From contig NZ_OZ026472.1 in assembly GCF_964019805.1 (NCBI RefSeq), forward strand, positions 868,001-932,000: a stretch of 64,000 nucleotides of DNA, given 5' to 3'. Under the pieces are notes generated by a model that searched no databases, was not told the DNA's origin, and was given only the letters and a program-made list of their open reading frames with translations. Within the stretch, counting starts at the first letter, position 1. Each line of letters starts with the position of its first letter. Source of the stretch: Candidatus Lariskella endosymbiont of Epinotia ramella. Lineage in GTDB: Bacteria; Pseudomonadota; Alphaproteobacteria; Rickettsiales; Midichloriaceae. Positions 1 to 8,874 of the stretch are shown here, piece by piece. Both the position numbers and the translations under genes were made by a program.

Positions 1-19
1 TCATAGCACATAAATACAT

Positions 20-547
20 ATGAAATTACATAATATAATAATTTTACAGCTGATTTTTGCTCTTATGCTTTTATCAGGATGTTCAAGAGATCTTTCAAGT
101 AGAACATATACAAGTGACACTACATTGAGCTTAACATTTGAAGGTGTTGTTTTGTCTGCAAAGCCAGTTGTTATAAAAGAACATGATAAGTTATCAGGTA
201 ATAACACAGGTATTGCTGCTGGTGCACTTGCTGGTGGTGTCGCTGGAAGTGCTCTTGGTGGAAATACTACATCTATCCTAGCGGGCGCATTGATTGGCGG
301 TACTACAGGTGCATTTATTGAATCTGGAATGGGAACTGCAGAAGGGATAGAATATATAGTCAAAGTAGATACTTCGAAGCTGAAGGATGATTATTATCAG
401 GGTAGCGCGCAAATGCGAGAAGCGATTGCAGCTGTCAGAACCAGTGGTATTATTACTGTGGTGCAGAGTAAAGATGCTTCGCTTGAGCAAGGACAAAAAG
501 TTTACGTAATTGTCTCTTCTAAGCGTGCACGCGTTATAGCTCGCTAA
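20..547 (+). CDS. Glycine-zipper outer-membrane lipoprotein (SlyB/Pcp-like)
   Basis: The 175-residue protein begins with a lipoprotein signal peptide: a short basic start, a hydrophobic stretch and the lipobox LLSGC, with the lipidated Cys near residue 21. The middle (about residues 65-105) is rich in Gly and Ala in GxxxG-type spacing (GALAGGVAGSALGG, then GALIGGTTGAFIE), the glycine-zipper pattern of SlyB/Pcp-like proteins. The C-terminal third is a small hydrophilic domain ending in VYVIVSSKRARVIAR. The family is known as outer-membrane-anchored lipoproteins linked to envelope integrity, so the location is inferred as periplasm or outer membrane. The gene stands alone, followed by about 1 kb of repeat remnants. 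Confidence 0.8.
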   Translation: MKLHNIIILQLIFALMLLSGCSRDLSSRTYTSDTTLSLTFEGVVLSAKPVVIKEHDKLSGNNTGIAAGALAGGVAGSALGGNTTSILAGALIGGTTGAFIESGMGTAEGIEYIVKVDTSKLKDDYYQGSAQMREAIAAVRTSGIITVVQSKDASLEQGQKVYVIVSSKRARVIAR

Positions 548-623
548 TTTTATAGTGTTTAATAACCCCAGTTGTCGATTAGATGATTTCTGTATGGTAG
601 ATTTTAGTGAGTTATAGGTTATC

Positions 624-1480
624 TAGTCGCATGCATCATAACTCTAAGGAACATAAGATGTATCTTGATTGCAAACAATTATGGCGTACATCAATCCAGC
701 AGAAAAAATGGTAAAATTGCCACCTTATGGATGTTGTTAAGTAGTGCTTGCTATGTATTGGACAAATTATATATCCAAAAATTAGCGCAGGGCAGATCTA
801 AAAGCTAGTTTTTAGAACTACTCTGCGTTAGGCACTGCTCACCAAAGTCACTTGTACAGACCTTTTGACCTGATTTTCAAGTATTACCTCGTTCATTTCT
901 TTGCGAATATATAAATATATATAAACTTGATTCAGAAATTAACTGGTACTACTTGAAAATCATGCCCTAAAAATCTGCGCGCGTGCACTTATGAAGATAG
1001 GATCATATATGTTGTGCTAATATGGCTTTAAAGTGCATATTGAATTTTCTAAAAAATACCTGTTTATCTAGTCACCTGTATCATAACTCTAAGGAACATA
1101 GGATTTATCTTGACCTGCAAACAATGATGGCTTACATAAACCCAGCAGAAAAAGTGGCAAAATTGCCAAAAACCTTATGGACTTTGTTAGGTGCTGCTTT
1201 CATAAGTGCACGCACGCGGATTTTAAGGAAATGATTTTTTAGAGTACTAGTTAATTTCTTGAGTTAAATATTATATATATTTTTGCACAGAAATTAATAA
1301 AGTAATGGAAAATCAGGCCAAAGGAGTCTGTGCAAGTGGTTTTGCTGGCAGTGTCTAAGTGGTATTTGCAAGCATAGAACAAATTATATATCCGAAATTT
1401 AGCGCAGAGTAGATCTAAAAGCTAATTTTTGTACATTTAATTTTCTGCAAAAATTTATTTGCGAGGATCGTTTAAGAACC
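624..1480. repeat. Two rearranged copies of the ~0.45-kb dispersed repeat family
   Basis: This gap between two lipoprotein genes holds two copies of a dispersed non-coding repeat. Diagnostic pieces are 'cataactctaaggaacata', 'ccagcagaaaaagtggcaa' and 'aaattatatatccgaaa'. The stretch at about 834-985 is inverted relative to its flanks, so the first copy is internally rearranged. The second copy (about 1040-1480) runs forward to 'ctgcaaaaatttatttgcg', the sub-terminal part of the family. The 70-codon ORF at 1022-1234 lies in the repeat and recurs only as pieces elsewhere, so I do not call it a gene. Confidence 0.75.
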
Positions 1481-1544
1481 TAATAGCTACTTATTTGAAA
1501 ATTGATTTACTTACACATGCTAAATTATTTATAATATTAGAAAA

Positions 1545-2297
1545 ATGCAAAAAATATTCGTATCAATGTTTTTTTTGCTGTTGTTGTCGGCTTGTACAAA
1601 GTATACAACTGTTAGGCAAAGTGCAAATTTTAAAAAATCAGATCTAGAAACTAGCAAATTTATTGTTTTACCAAGTGAAGCTATAGCTTATGAAAAAGGA
1701 TACTTTGGGCAAGCAAAAAGACTCTATGATTATGAAGCGCATATTGAGACCTTAGTAACAGATAAGCTTGTGTCACACCTACAAAGTATGGGGTATGATG
1801 CAATTTCTCTTTCGCAATATGAAATATATAAAAGCAAGATTTCTCCTAAGATGTTAGAACTGCGAGAGTTATATCAGCCAGCAATCATTGAGCTATACAA
1901 GGAAGTTATAATGCCACAGGAAGAAGCTCATAATATTGTAAGTAAGATCAATGTACCATATGAAGTCTCCCAATTAGCATTATTGAAGCTTGGTAACAAA
2001 AATAAAGCTTTGCTTGTCTTCTGTGACTATTCTCATACGGCATATAATAATTCTGCAAGGGTAATGAGCTCACTGATGACATTAGTAGTGGGAGAATATA
2101 GTAATTATGACACTGCAAGTATTCGAGTTGGAATAGTTAACAGTGATACCGGAGAAATATTGTGGAGTAATGATACAACGATTTCCGCAGAGCAATTCAG
2201 AGGTACGTTTAGTGGTTATAACGAAGAGAGCGATAATGCGATGGCAGATTCACTGGTTAAACTTGTGCTTTCACCAATTATTCATGACGCAAATTGA
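1545..2297 (+). CDS. Hypothetical lipoprotein
   Basis: The 250-residue protein has a classic lipoprotein signal (hydrophobic MFFLLLLSAC), placing the lipidated Cys at about residue 17. The mature part is soluble with mixed charge and shows no repeats or second membrane segment. Near the C-terminus a segment reading 'IRVGIVNSDTGEILWSND' resembles the strand-turn patterns of envelope lipoproteins that report on their own assembly state. I do not recognise a family and assign no function. The ATG is preceded by AT-rich sequence without a clear Shine-Dalgarno, as is common in this window. Location in the inner or outer membrane is inferred from the lipobox only. Confidence 0.7.
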   Translation: MQKIFVSMFFLLLLSACTKYTTVRQSANFKKSDLETSKFIVLPSEAIAYEKGYFGQAKRLYDYEAHIETLVTDKLVSHLQSMGYDAISLSQYEIYKSKISPKMLELRELYQPAIIELYKEVIMPQEEAHNIVSKINVPYEVSQLALLKLGNKNKALLVFCDYSHTAYNNSARVMSSLMTLVVGEYSNYDTASIRVGIVNSDTGEILWSNDTTISAEQFRGTFSGYNEESDNAMADSLVKLVLSPIIHDAN

Positions 2298-2355
2298 TTA
2301 TGATCAAAAGCTACTGGCTTTATAAGTTGTATGCTTTTTGAGATGCGAATAAAAG

Positions 2356-3135
2356 GTCCATACGTCAAAAATAGATTTGCATAGCAAATAAATTTTTGTG
2401 AAAAAGTGCAATATCCAAAAATTAGCCAAGGATTCGGCCGGCATTGTTGCATAATGCGTAGTGCATATCTTTGAGTTTATCTGCCAAATAGCGCGAGTTG
2501 CCAATTAATTGATTGCTGCATGATAGATTTTTAGGGAGCTATAGTAAATTAAGTTAAAGTTTGCGTATGTGTATTACACTCAAAGGCAAAATGCCATCCT
2601 CATACAGCGAAGATTTTCGGAAAAAAGTAATAACATATGTATGCTTTGGTTCAATTCTTTAATACGCAAACCTCAACTTAATTTACCATATATGTTGTTT
2701 TAGTGTTTTGCAAATGAACAAAAATAACATGTGGAAAAGGTTTTTGCATCAATGTACTGTTTTTTGATGATTTGATGAAAGATCTATTTATCTGCATTAC
2801 CTGCAATTAGTAGCTTAGATGCTTAATTTTTAATTAGCAACTCGCGCTAAATAGATCAGCTAAATAAACTAACAAAGCTGGTATTTCAATGGCAGATAAA
2901 CTTCTTGAAGTAAGAAGCTTTAGGATTTTATATGTACTAATAATGAAATAGTCTCATTATGCAACAATGCCATTCCACCCTATGCTAATTTTTGGATATA
3001 CTATTACTCATGCGCCCTACAAACACTGCTTTCACAAAATCCGTAAGGATTATAACATTTTCTTACGGATTTAAAGCGCTATTTTGACACTCCGGGCGCT
3101 ATTTCATGCTTGTTATGGGAACTTTTGGCGCGTAC
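2356..3135. repeat. Decayed MITE-like element with nested IS630-type remnant
   Basis: The left end 'gtccatacgtcaaaaatag' and the right end 'acttttggcgcgtac' match the two ends of the 1.64-kb IS at 23435-25078. Near the right end (about 3034-3070) is the 'atccgtaag...cttacggat' stem-loop, also found just upstream of that IS's transposase. The interior has no transposase from that IS. It carries other repeat pieces and a separate nested remnant at 2541-2691. It fills the gap between the lipoprotein at 1545 and the RDD gene. Confidence 0.6.
2541..2691 (+). mobile_element. IS630-type remnant (internally deleted, MITE-like)
   Basis: Two ends, 'agtaaattaagttaaagtttgcgtat' on the left (about 2543-2568) and its near-reverse-complement at about 2662-2688, form an imperfect terminal inverted repeat of roughly 26 bp. 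Between them an ATG at 2591 opens a 23-codon reading frame, MPSSYSEDFRKKVITYV and six more residues. This resembles the N-terminal helix-turn-helix start of IS630-family transposases. The rest of the transposase is missing, so this is a deletion derivative. TA at the edges fits the known IS630 target preference. Confidence 0.55.
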
Positions 3136-3221
3136 TAACTTGTACTCTAAAAAACCCTAGCATGCGCACTTACTTGAGCGCAGTGCTATAATATGTAGCA
3201 AAGAACTTAGCAAATTCTTAA

Positions 3222-3806
3222 TTACCACAGAAAAAACTTACGTCTTTGCTTTGTAGCAGAATTTGATTTTTCAATATAAACAACCGAGGTATTAGCAATA
3301 TAATCGTGCAGGCCTCTGTTTTTTTTATTTAAACTCATCATGAAGAAACCTATGAATGGTGGAATACACGATATAACATAGCCAAGCAACCTAAGCATAT
3401 ATTGCTTTTGAGAAGGAGCTTGACCTGTTTTGTCATCAATAATCCTACATCTCATTATCATCTTCCCGATTGTGGCATTATATTTTTTCCAAAACCAAAG
3501 CAAGATCAGTGAAATGAGCAAAAAAGTAATAAGCTGTATTACAATAAATCCTGTTTTGAAACTGTCCATTAAATATATCAAAAAGTCCCAAGTAGATGCG
3601 CCTTGCCGTTCAATACTAAAGAAGTCTGATATCATAATTTCTGGTGTTTTTCCTTCATAAAATACATATGAAAATAAATTTACAATAGGAGTAATCAATA
3701 ATGTTATGATAAATAGATCTATCGTTGCTGCAAACATCCTAGCGCTGAAACCAACGTACTCAAAGCCACTTGATTCTGGCATTTTAGTTAATTCTTTATT
3801 TTCCAT
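3222..3806 (-). CDS. RDD family membrane protein
   Basis: The 194-residue protein has three clear membrane segments. The first is near residues 28-50, the second near 88-106 and the third near 140-160. The conserved Arg and Asp of the RDD family lie in FSARMFAATIDLFI near the start, and a third conserved element appears as RGLHDYIANTSVVY near the end. RDD proteins are inner-membrane proteins of mostly unknown role; some are proposed transporters. It is the last gene of a minus-strand cluster, starting 8 bp after the serS stop, so co-transcription is likely. Confidence 0.8.
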   Translation of the reverse strand: MENKELTKMPESSGFEYVGFSARMFAATIDLFIITLLITPIVNLFSYVFYEGKTPEIMISDFFSIERQGASTWDFLIYLMDSFKTGFIVIQLITFLLISLILLWFWKKYNATIGKMIMRCRIIDDKTGQAPSQKQYMLRLLGYVISCIPPFIGFFMMSLNKKNRGLHDYIANTSVVYIEKSNSATKQRRKFFLW

Positions 3807-3814
3807 CTTTTTAG

Positions 3815-5119
3815 TTAACTTACCATTTCTATAACTTTCTTATTATGCATGTAAGGCTGTAACACTGTGGGAATCGATATATTACCGTGCATATCTTGAT
3901 AATTTTCCATTATTGCTATAGTTGTTCTACCTATCGGAAGGCCTGAACCATTTAATGTATGCACAAAACGATTTTCTCCGGAGTGATATTCCTTATATCT
4001 TGCTTTCATACGAATCGCTTGAAAATCGCCACAATTTGAGCAACTAGATATCTCTCTATAACAGTCCTGTCCTGGCATCCAAACCTCTATGTCATATGTC
4101 TTCTGTGCGGCAAATCCCATATCCTGAGAACAGAGTAACATCACACGATATGGTAGTTCAAGCTTATTTAAAATCTCCTCAGCAGCACTAGTCATTCTTT
4201 CATGTTCTTCTTTTGAATCTTGCGGACGTGTAATACTCACAAGCTCAACTTTGGAAAATTGATGCTGCCTTAGCATCCCACGAGTATCACGTCCTGCACT
4301 TCCTGCCTCTGATCTAAAACAAGGACTGTACGCAACAAAGCGTAGTGGCAATTCCTCTTCACTCAATATTGAGTTTGCAACAATATTAGTAAGTGGAACT
4401 TCAGCTGTTGGTATAAGCCTATAACCATCTGTCGTTTTAAAAGATTCTTCCTCCATCTTGGGAAGCTGGCCAGTATTAAACATAGCAGCATCGCTTACAA
4501 GATAAGGCACTGATATCTCTGTATACCCAAAGTGCTCTGTATGAATATCAATCATAAAATTGATGAGCGCTCTTTGCATTTGAGATATATCATTTTTTAG
4601 AAGTACAAATCTAGAGCCTGACATCATTGCCGCAACTTGAAAATCCATTTGCCCGAGATTTTCACCAAGTTCGAAGTGCTGCTTTGGTTTGAAGTCAAAA
4701 ATTTTTGCTGCTCCATATTCTCGAATGAGTATATTGTCATTCTCGTCTTTACCAAATGGAACATCAGAATCTGGAAGGTTCGGCAAACTCACCAAAAATT
4801 CCTTTATTTTAGACTCATTTACAGCAACTTCAGACTCAATTACTTGAGATTTAAACTTTATAGATTCAGCTTCCTTTATTAACTCATGTTCTGACATCTT
4901 TGCGTGAATTGCATTACTCGCAACACCACTTACCTTAATTTCTCCTATGCTCTTTGCTATAACATTCTTCAGTGTCTGTAGCTCTTGAAGTTCAGTTTTT
5001 TTCTTCCTTATTTCTTCATCTATAGCAAGAATCTTAGATGCCATATTATCAAAACCACGTATTCTCATGGCAGCGTCGAATACTTCTGGATATTTTCTAA
5101 TAAATTTTATGTCATGCAT
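3815..5119 (-). CDS. serS: Seryl-tRNA synthetase
   Basis: The 434-residue protein charges tRNA-Ser with serine in the cytoplasm. The first ~110 residues form the charged, heptad-like arm that contacts the long variable arm of tRNA-Ser. Class II motifs follow: motif 2 as FRSEAGSAGRDTRGMLRQHQ near residue 265 and motif 3 as GLPIGRTTIAIMENYQ near residue 395. TAEVPLTN, a serine-site signature, is also present. Length is normal. Its ATG overlaps the tatC stop region by 8 bp, which suggests translational coupling in the cyclophilin-tatC-serS-RDD cluster. Confidence 0.97.
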   Translation of the reverse strand: MHDIKFIRKYPEVFDAAMRIRGFDNMASKILAIDEEIRKKKTELQELQTLKNVIAKSIGEIKVSGVASNAIHAKMSEHELIKEAESIKFKSQVIESEVAVNESKIKEFLVSLPNLPDSDVPFGKDENDNILIREYGAAKIFDFKPKQHFELGENLGQMDFQVAAMMSGSRFVLLKNDISQMQRALINFMIDIHTEHFGYTEISVPYLVSDAAMFNTGQLPKMEEESFKTTDGYRLIPTAEVPLTNIVANSILSEEELPLRFVAYSPCFRSEAGSAGRDTRGMLRQHQFSKVELVSITRPQDSKEEHERMTSAAEEILNKLELPYRVMLLCSQDMGFAAQKTYDIEVWMPGQDCYREISSCSNCGDFQAIRMKARYKEYHSGENRFVHTLNGSGLPIGRTTIAIMENYQDMHGNISIPTVLQPYMHNKKVIEMVS

Positions 5120-5906
5120 TTGCTTTCTTTTTTTCCATGATTTTGCAAATTATTATCGAGACTTCGTACAACAATAAGAGTGGCAGCGCAAGAATAATCT
5201 GACTCAATACATCAGGCGGTGTCAATATTGCAGCGGCTATAAAAATTGCTACTACAGCATGTTTTCTCAATCTAATTAGTGCTTTGCTGGTAACAAAACC
5301 TACCCTCGCCAAAAGACTGATAGCAACTGGAAGCTGGAATGCTACTCCAAATCCTATAACCATTTCTATCATTAAATCAAGATATTCACTAATCTTTGCT
5401 TCTAGCACAATGGGCGGCATATTTTCATAGTTTATTCTCTCAAAGCTTAAGAAAAATCTCCAAGCGGCAGGAATAACCATATAATATACAACAGCAGCAC
5501 CAATGAAAAACAACAGTGGTGCTGCTATCATATAAGGAATCAATGCCTTTTTTTCTCGTTTATATAGACCTGGCGCCAAAAAGAAGTAAAACTGTGACAA
5601 TATGATTGGATGCGCAATGATAATACCACCAAATATAGAAAGTTTAAAATATGTCATTAAACCTTCAGTTAGGTGAGTATATATCAGTTTATGTTTGTAA
5701 CCACTATCATCTGAAGCAAAGATCTCTAGCAATGGTCTTGTTAAAAAAGCAAAAACATCCTCAGCAAAATAAAAGCTCAGTATCATTCCTGCTATCCAAG
5801 CAGAAACAGATATTAAGAGACGTCTCTTAAGTTCTACATAGTGAGCACCTATGGATGTCTTTTTCAGCACTTCCACTTCAGTTTTTCGCCAATTATTGTC
5901 ATGCAT
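5112..5906 (-). CDS. tatC: Sec-independent protein translocase subunit TatC
   Basis: The 264-residue inner-membrane protein has the six-helix TatC layout. Family hallmarks are HYVELKRRLLISV at the cytoplasmic N-terminus, the periplasmic loop after helix 1, FYFFLAPGLYKREKKALIPY in the middle and the LTPPDVLSQIILALPLLLLY segment leading into the last helices. TatC recognises twin-arginine signal peptides and, with TatA/TatB, exports folded proteins; tatA/tatB are not in this window. It lies 28 bp after the cyclophilin gene and overlaps serS by 8 bp. Confidence 0.95.
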   Translation of the reverse strand: MHDNNWRKTEVEVLKKTSIGAHYVELKRRLLISVSAWIAGMILSFYFAEDVFAFLTRPLLEIFASDDSGYKHKLIYTHLTEGLMTYFKLSIFGGIIIAHPIILSQFYFFLAPGLYKREKKALIPYMIAAPLLFFIGAAVVYYMVIPAAWRFFLSFERINYENMPPIVLEAKISEYLDLMIEMVIGFGVAFQLPVAISLLARVGFVTSKALIRLRKHAVVAIFIAAAILTPPDVLSQIILALPLLLLYEVSIIICKIMEKKKANA

Positions 5907-5934
5907 TTGCTCTTAATTAATTATACACATCCAT

Positions 5935-6477
5935 TTAAGGATGCTCTATAACAGTCATACGTACAATGACGTCAGGATCTATCACAGTACCATTCATGGC
6001 AGAGTTACCTTTTTTTATCATATCAATAAACTCCATTCCTTTAATAACCTTACCAAATGCTGTATACTGTCCATCAAGATAAGAAGCATCGCCAAGCATT
6101 ATGAAGAATTGACTATTCGCACTGTTTGGATCAGCGGATCTTGCCATAGACAATATACCTCTGGTATGTTTTATATCATTGAATTCTGCTTTCAAATCTG
6201 GTTTATCACTTCCGCCAGTTCCGTTGCCTTTTGGATCACCAGTCTGCACCATAAAACCATCTATCACTCTATGAAACTTAAGGCCGTTATAAAACCCTTC
6301 ATTTACTAAATCTATCATTCTTTTTACATGATTTGGCGCTTTTTCTGGATAAAGCTCAATTATAACATCTCCATATTTGAGTTGCAGAAGTATTGCCTCT
6401 TTCGAGACGGCATTTGATATACTATTTGACATAAATAAAATTGAAAAAATTATAAAGAATAACTGTACTATTCGCAT
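5935..6477 (-). CDS. Periplasmic cyclophilin-type peptidyl-prolyl isomerase
   Basis: The 180-residue protein starts with a cleavable-looking signal peptide (hydrophobic to about residue 20, ending NSISNAVS), followed by a compact cyclophilin domain. Signature segments are FHRVIDGFMVQTGDPKGNGT, with the catalytic Arg in FHR, then ANSQFFIMLGDASYLDGQYT and FGKVIKGMEFIDMI. Cyclophilins catalyse cis-trans isomerisation of Xaa-Pro bonds; the signal peptide puts this one in the periplasm, where it would assist folding of exported proteins. It is the first gene of the minus-strand cluster with tatC, serS and the RDD gene. Confidence 0.93.
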   Translation of the reverse strand: MRIVQLFFIIFSILFMSNSISNAVSKEAILLQLKYGDVIIELYPEKAPNHVKRMIDLVNEGFYNGLKFHRVIDGFMVQTGDPKGNGTGGSDKPDLKAEFNDIKHTRGILSMARSADPNSANSQFFIMLGDASYLDGQYTAFGKVIKGMEFIDMIKKGNSAMNGTVIDPDVIVRMTVIEHP

Positions 6478-6791
6478 ACTAATAACTCCATTTAGAAACT
6501 GGTATATTAAGGAATCGTCGAGACATGCACGAAACCTATATATAATGGATATATTTGAGTGTAATGTAAAGAGAACCTAACACAGCAAGTGACAATATCT
6601 GCTTTAAGGATATCTATGTCAAGAATTTATACTTGGTAAACAATTTTTCCGTTGTAATTTTAAAACTAAAATTAGTTGTCATTATTTTATAATTGGTCAC
6701 TCGTCTAAATAATTGTGAACATTGAGTCAGGAATAGCCTGCCTAAAATTTTTTTAAGTAGACCTCTTGCATAACCATATAAATTGATTAAA

Positions 6792-6812
6792 ATCCTTGAT
6801 TTTATCAAGGAT
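6792..6812 (+). promoter_or_regulatory. Hairpin over the transposase ribosome-binding site
   Basis: A perfect 9-bp stem (atccttgat / atcaaggat) with a TTT loop ends 3 bases before the transposase ATG at 6816. The only Shine-Dalgarno-like bases, AAGGA, lie in the 3' arm. Any transcript entering from outside would fold and hide the start site. This is a known way for IS elements to limit transposase made from read-through transcripts; its use here is inferred. The same hairpin is in all five copies. Confidence 0.6.
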
Positions 6813-6815
6813 AAC

Positions 6816-7636
6816 ATGAAGTTTGAAAACATCAAAGATGAATACGCAGAAGAGTTTCGCAGGCTTACTGGCATTAAACGAGGAACGTTTGAAGTTATAC
6901 TAAGTATATTAAAAGAAGCTGAAGCTATTTTAAAGTCTCAAGGTGGAAAACCCAATAAATTGGCTTTAGAAGATCGATTACTCATGACGCTTGAGTACTT
7001 GCGTGAATACAGGACATATTTTCATATTTCCCGCAGTTATGGAATAAGTGAAAGTGCCTGTTATCGTAATATACGTTGGATTGAAGATACTCTAATTAAA
7101 GATAAACGATTTTCACTACCTGGACGTAAAGCATTACTAAAAAGCGATTCTGAATACGAACTTGTGTTAATTGATGCTACTGAAACACCGATAGAACGAC
7201 CTAAAAAAAACAGAAGCACTTTTATTCGGGAAAAAAGAGGCGACATACTCTAAAAACTCAGCTTATTGTGGATAAAAGGAAAAAAGAAATCATTTGCACT
7301 AATTTTTCTAATGGCAAGCGTCATGATTTCAGGTTATTTAAAGAATCCGGAGTTCACATCCACCCTGAGATTAAAGTTCTTACAGATACTGGTTATCAAG
7401 GCATTGATAAGTTGCATTATAATTCAGAGTTACCAAAGAAAAAGACAAAAAAGCGACCACTAAGCAGGAAAGATAAAAAGAAAAATCGTCAATTGTCTAG
7501 TGAACGTGTTTTAAATGAAAACGTCATAGGCATGATCAAACGATTTAAAATTATCGCTGATCGTTATAGGAACAGAAGAAAACGATTCGGTTTAAGGTTT
7601 AATTTACTTGCTGGTATCTATAACTTTGAGCTTTAA
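6816..7636 (+). CDS. IS5-type transposase, split by -1 frameshift (copy 1)
   Basis: The first frame (to 7253) encodes the helix-turn-helix part MKFENIKDEYAEEFRRLTG... and the first catalytic Asp in VLIDATETPIERP. It then meets eight A at 7203-7210. Slipping back one base there continues into KKRHTLKTQLIVDKRKKE, which runs to the stop at 7636 and carries the second Asp (LTDTGYQGI) and the Glu-containing LNENVIGMIKRFK. The fused product is about 273 residues, the usual size for this group. I prefer the ATG at 6816 over an upstream in-frame TTG at 6783 because the latter lies before the hairpin. DDE transposases cut and join the element ends. Confidence 0.9.
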
Positions 7637-7807
7637 ATAGGTTATGCAAGAGGTCTAATATAAAATGCAACAATTTTTGACAGACAGACTCTGTATTCTC
7701 TTTTATACTTGCTTCCCTAGAACAAACGTTTCTAAAGCAGTCCAATAACAGGATTCATAGAAGCAGCAGAATAAAAAATCATAGTTTTAAAAAGGTATTT
7801 TTAAAGC

Positions 7808-7975
7808 TATATAGCTAAAGCGCTATAAAATAGGCATGCAAGCAGGTATTTAGAATAAATTTTTATTCGTTTGGAATTTGCAATATAACCACTATTTTAG
7901 GCGAAAAGCTGACTTAAAATTTATCAAAAAGACAAAGTTTAGCATGACTTTTTTATGCTACTTTAACCATATGAG
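7808..7975. repeat. MITE of the 155-bp 'gctaaag' family (degenerate copy)
   Basis: This stretch before the 3' end of atpG matches the element at 60093-60247 over its whole length. Shared blocks include 'tagaataaatttttattcg', 'ggcgaaaagct' and 'aatttatcaaaaaga', with 'tttagcatgacttttttatgct' at the right. The left end 'tatagctaaag' is intact; the right inverted repeat has decayed to 'actttaaccatat'. It has no coding capacity. Confidence 0.75.
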
Positions 7976-7979
7976 AAAT

Positions 7980-8849
7980 TTATACAGCTTGTGCTCCTGC
8001 GATAATTTCGGTCAACTCTCTTGTAATGCTGGCTTGCCTTGTTCTATTATAAATATTCTTTAATCTTTGTATCATTTTTGTGGAGTTACGTGTTGCACCA
8101 TCCATTGCAACCATTCTTGCGCTATGTTCACTTGCAGCATTTTCAAGCAATACATGATAAATCTGTATAGCAATATATCTTGGAATAATTTGTTCGTGAA
8201 GTTCTTCAATAGATGGTTCATATGAATGTACAATATCACCAGAATCAATATCAAAACTATCACTACAAACTGGAATCAATTGTTCATGCATTACGCGTTG
8301 TTGTATAGTAGATATGAATTCACTGTATATCATTTTGCATACATTGAACTGCTCATCTTGAAAGGCTGCAAGGATTTTTGCAGCAATTCTAAGTGCATCA
8401 CAAAATGAAACCTCTTTAGGGTTGTTATATACTTTGCAAGACTCAAATGGACAAAATGTACGAAGCAACTCATATCCCTTTTTTCCTAAAAAGATAACGT
8501 GAATTTTCTTATTTTGAGCTATAAGCTCAGATAAGAAAGTCCTTGCTTTTCTCACGATACTTGCATTAAAACCACCACAAAGCCCCCTATCAGACGTTGC
8601 TATTATAACAAGATATTTATCACCACCATTATTTTGAACCATAGGACCTAACCACCCAGCATTTCTTGCATATTTGGGGATAACCGCACTCATTATGCTC
8701 TGCATTTCATTATAGTATGGAATCGACGCAAATAATGCCTCTCTTGCTCTATATAGTCTAGAAGCAGATATTAGCTGCATAGCCTTTGTAATTTTCTGTG
8801 TTGATTTTACACTTGCTATGCGTATTTTAAGAGACTTTAATGATGGCAT
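7980..8849 (-). CDS. atpG: ATP synthase F1 gamma subunit
   Basis: The gamma subunit is the rotating central stalk of the F1 motor on the inner face of the inner membrane. I place the start at the ATG at 8849 (MPSLKSLKIRIASVKSTQKI), 25 bp after the atpA stop; a longer frame would run into atpA. That gives 289 residues, normal for the family. The N-terminal coiled-coil helix (TQKITKAMQLISASRLYRAR), the RGLCGGFNASI motif and the C-terminal helix ending ITRELTEIIAGAQAV are all present. No atpD or atpC follows; a MITE and IS5-type copy 1 do. Confidence 0.96.
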   Translation of the reverse strand: MPSLKSLKIRIASVKSTQKITKAMQLISASRLYRAREALFASIPYYNEMQSIMSAVIPKYARNAGWLGPMVQNNGGDKYLVIIATSDRGLCGGFNASIVRKARTFLSELIAQNKKIHVIFLGKKGYELLRTFCPFESCKVYNNPKEVSFCDALRIAAKILAAFQDEQFNVCKMIYSEFISTIQQRVMHEQLIPVCSDSFDIDSGDIVHSYEPSIEELHEQIIPRYIAIQIYHVLLENAASEHSARMVAMDGATRNSTKMIQRLKNIYNRTRQASITRELTEIIAGAQAV

Positions 8850-8874
8850 AATTTTATATAACCACTTATTTCTT

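Larger units (their letters stand above)
6758..7657 (+). mobile_element. IS5-type insertion sequence, copy 1
   Basis: A 900-bp unit (counting one TA at each end) is bounded by perfect 16-bp inverted repeats 'gacctcttgcataacc' and 'ggttatgcaagaggtc'. Four further copies give the same translated ORFs: 21283, 26435, 31245 (inverted) and 44377. Every copy is flanked by TA on both sides, and copy 4 proves TA is the target duplication. Inside is one transposase gene split over two frames, preceded by a hairpin at 6792-6812. This copy sits between the cyclophilin gene and atpG and breaks no recognisable gene. Confidence 0.95.

Noticed and set aside
1022-1234. 70-codon plus-strand ORF
   Set aside because: It lies within the dispersed repeat; other family members do not keep the frame.
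6783-6815. Upstream TTG start adding 11 residues to the IS5-type transposase
   Set aside because: It lies before the hairpin that covers the start site; the ATG at 6816 fits the family start better.
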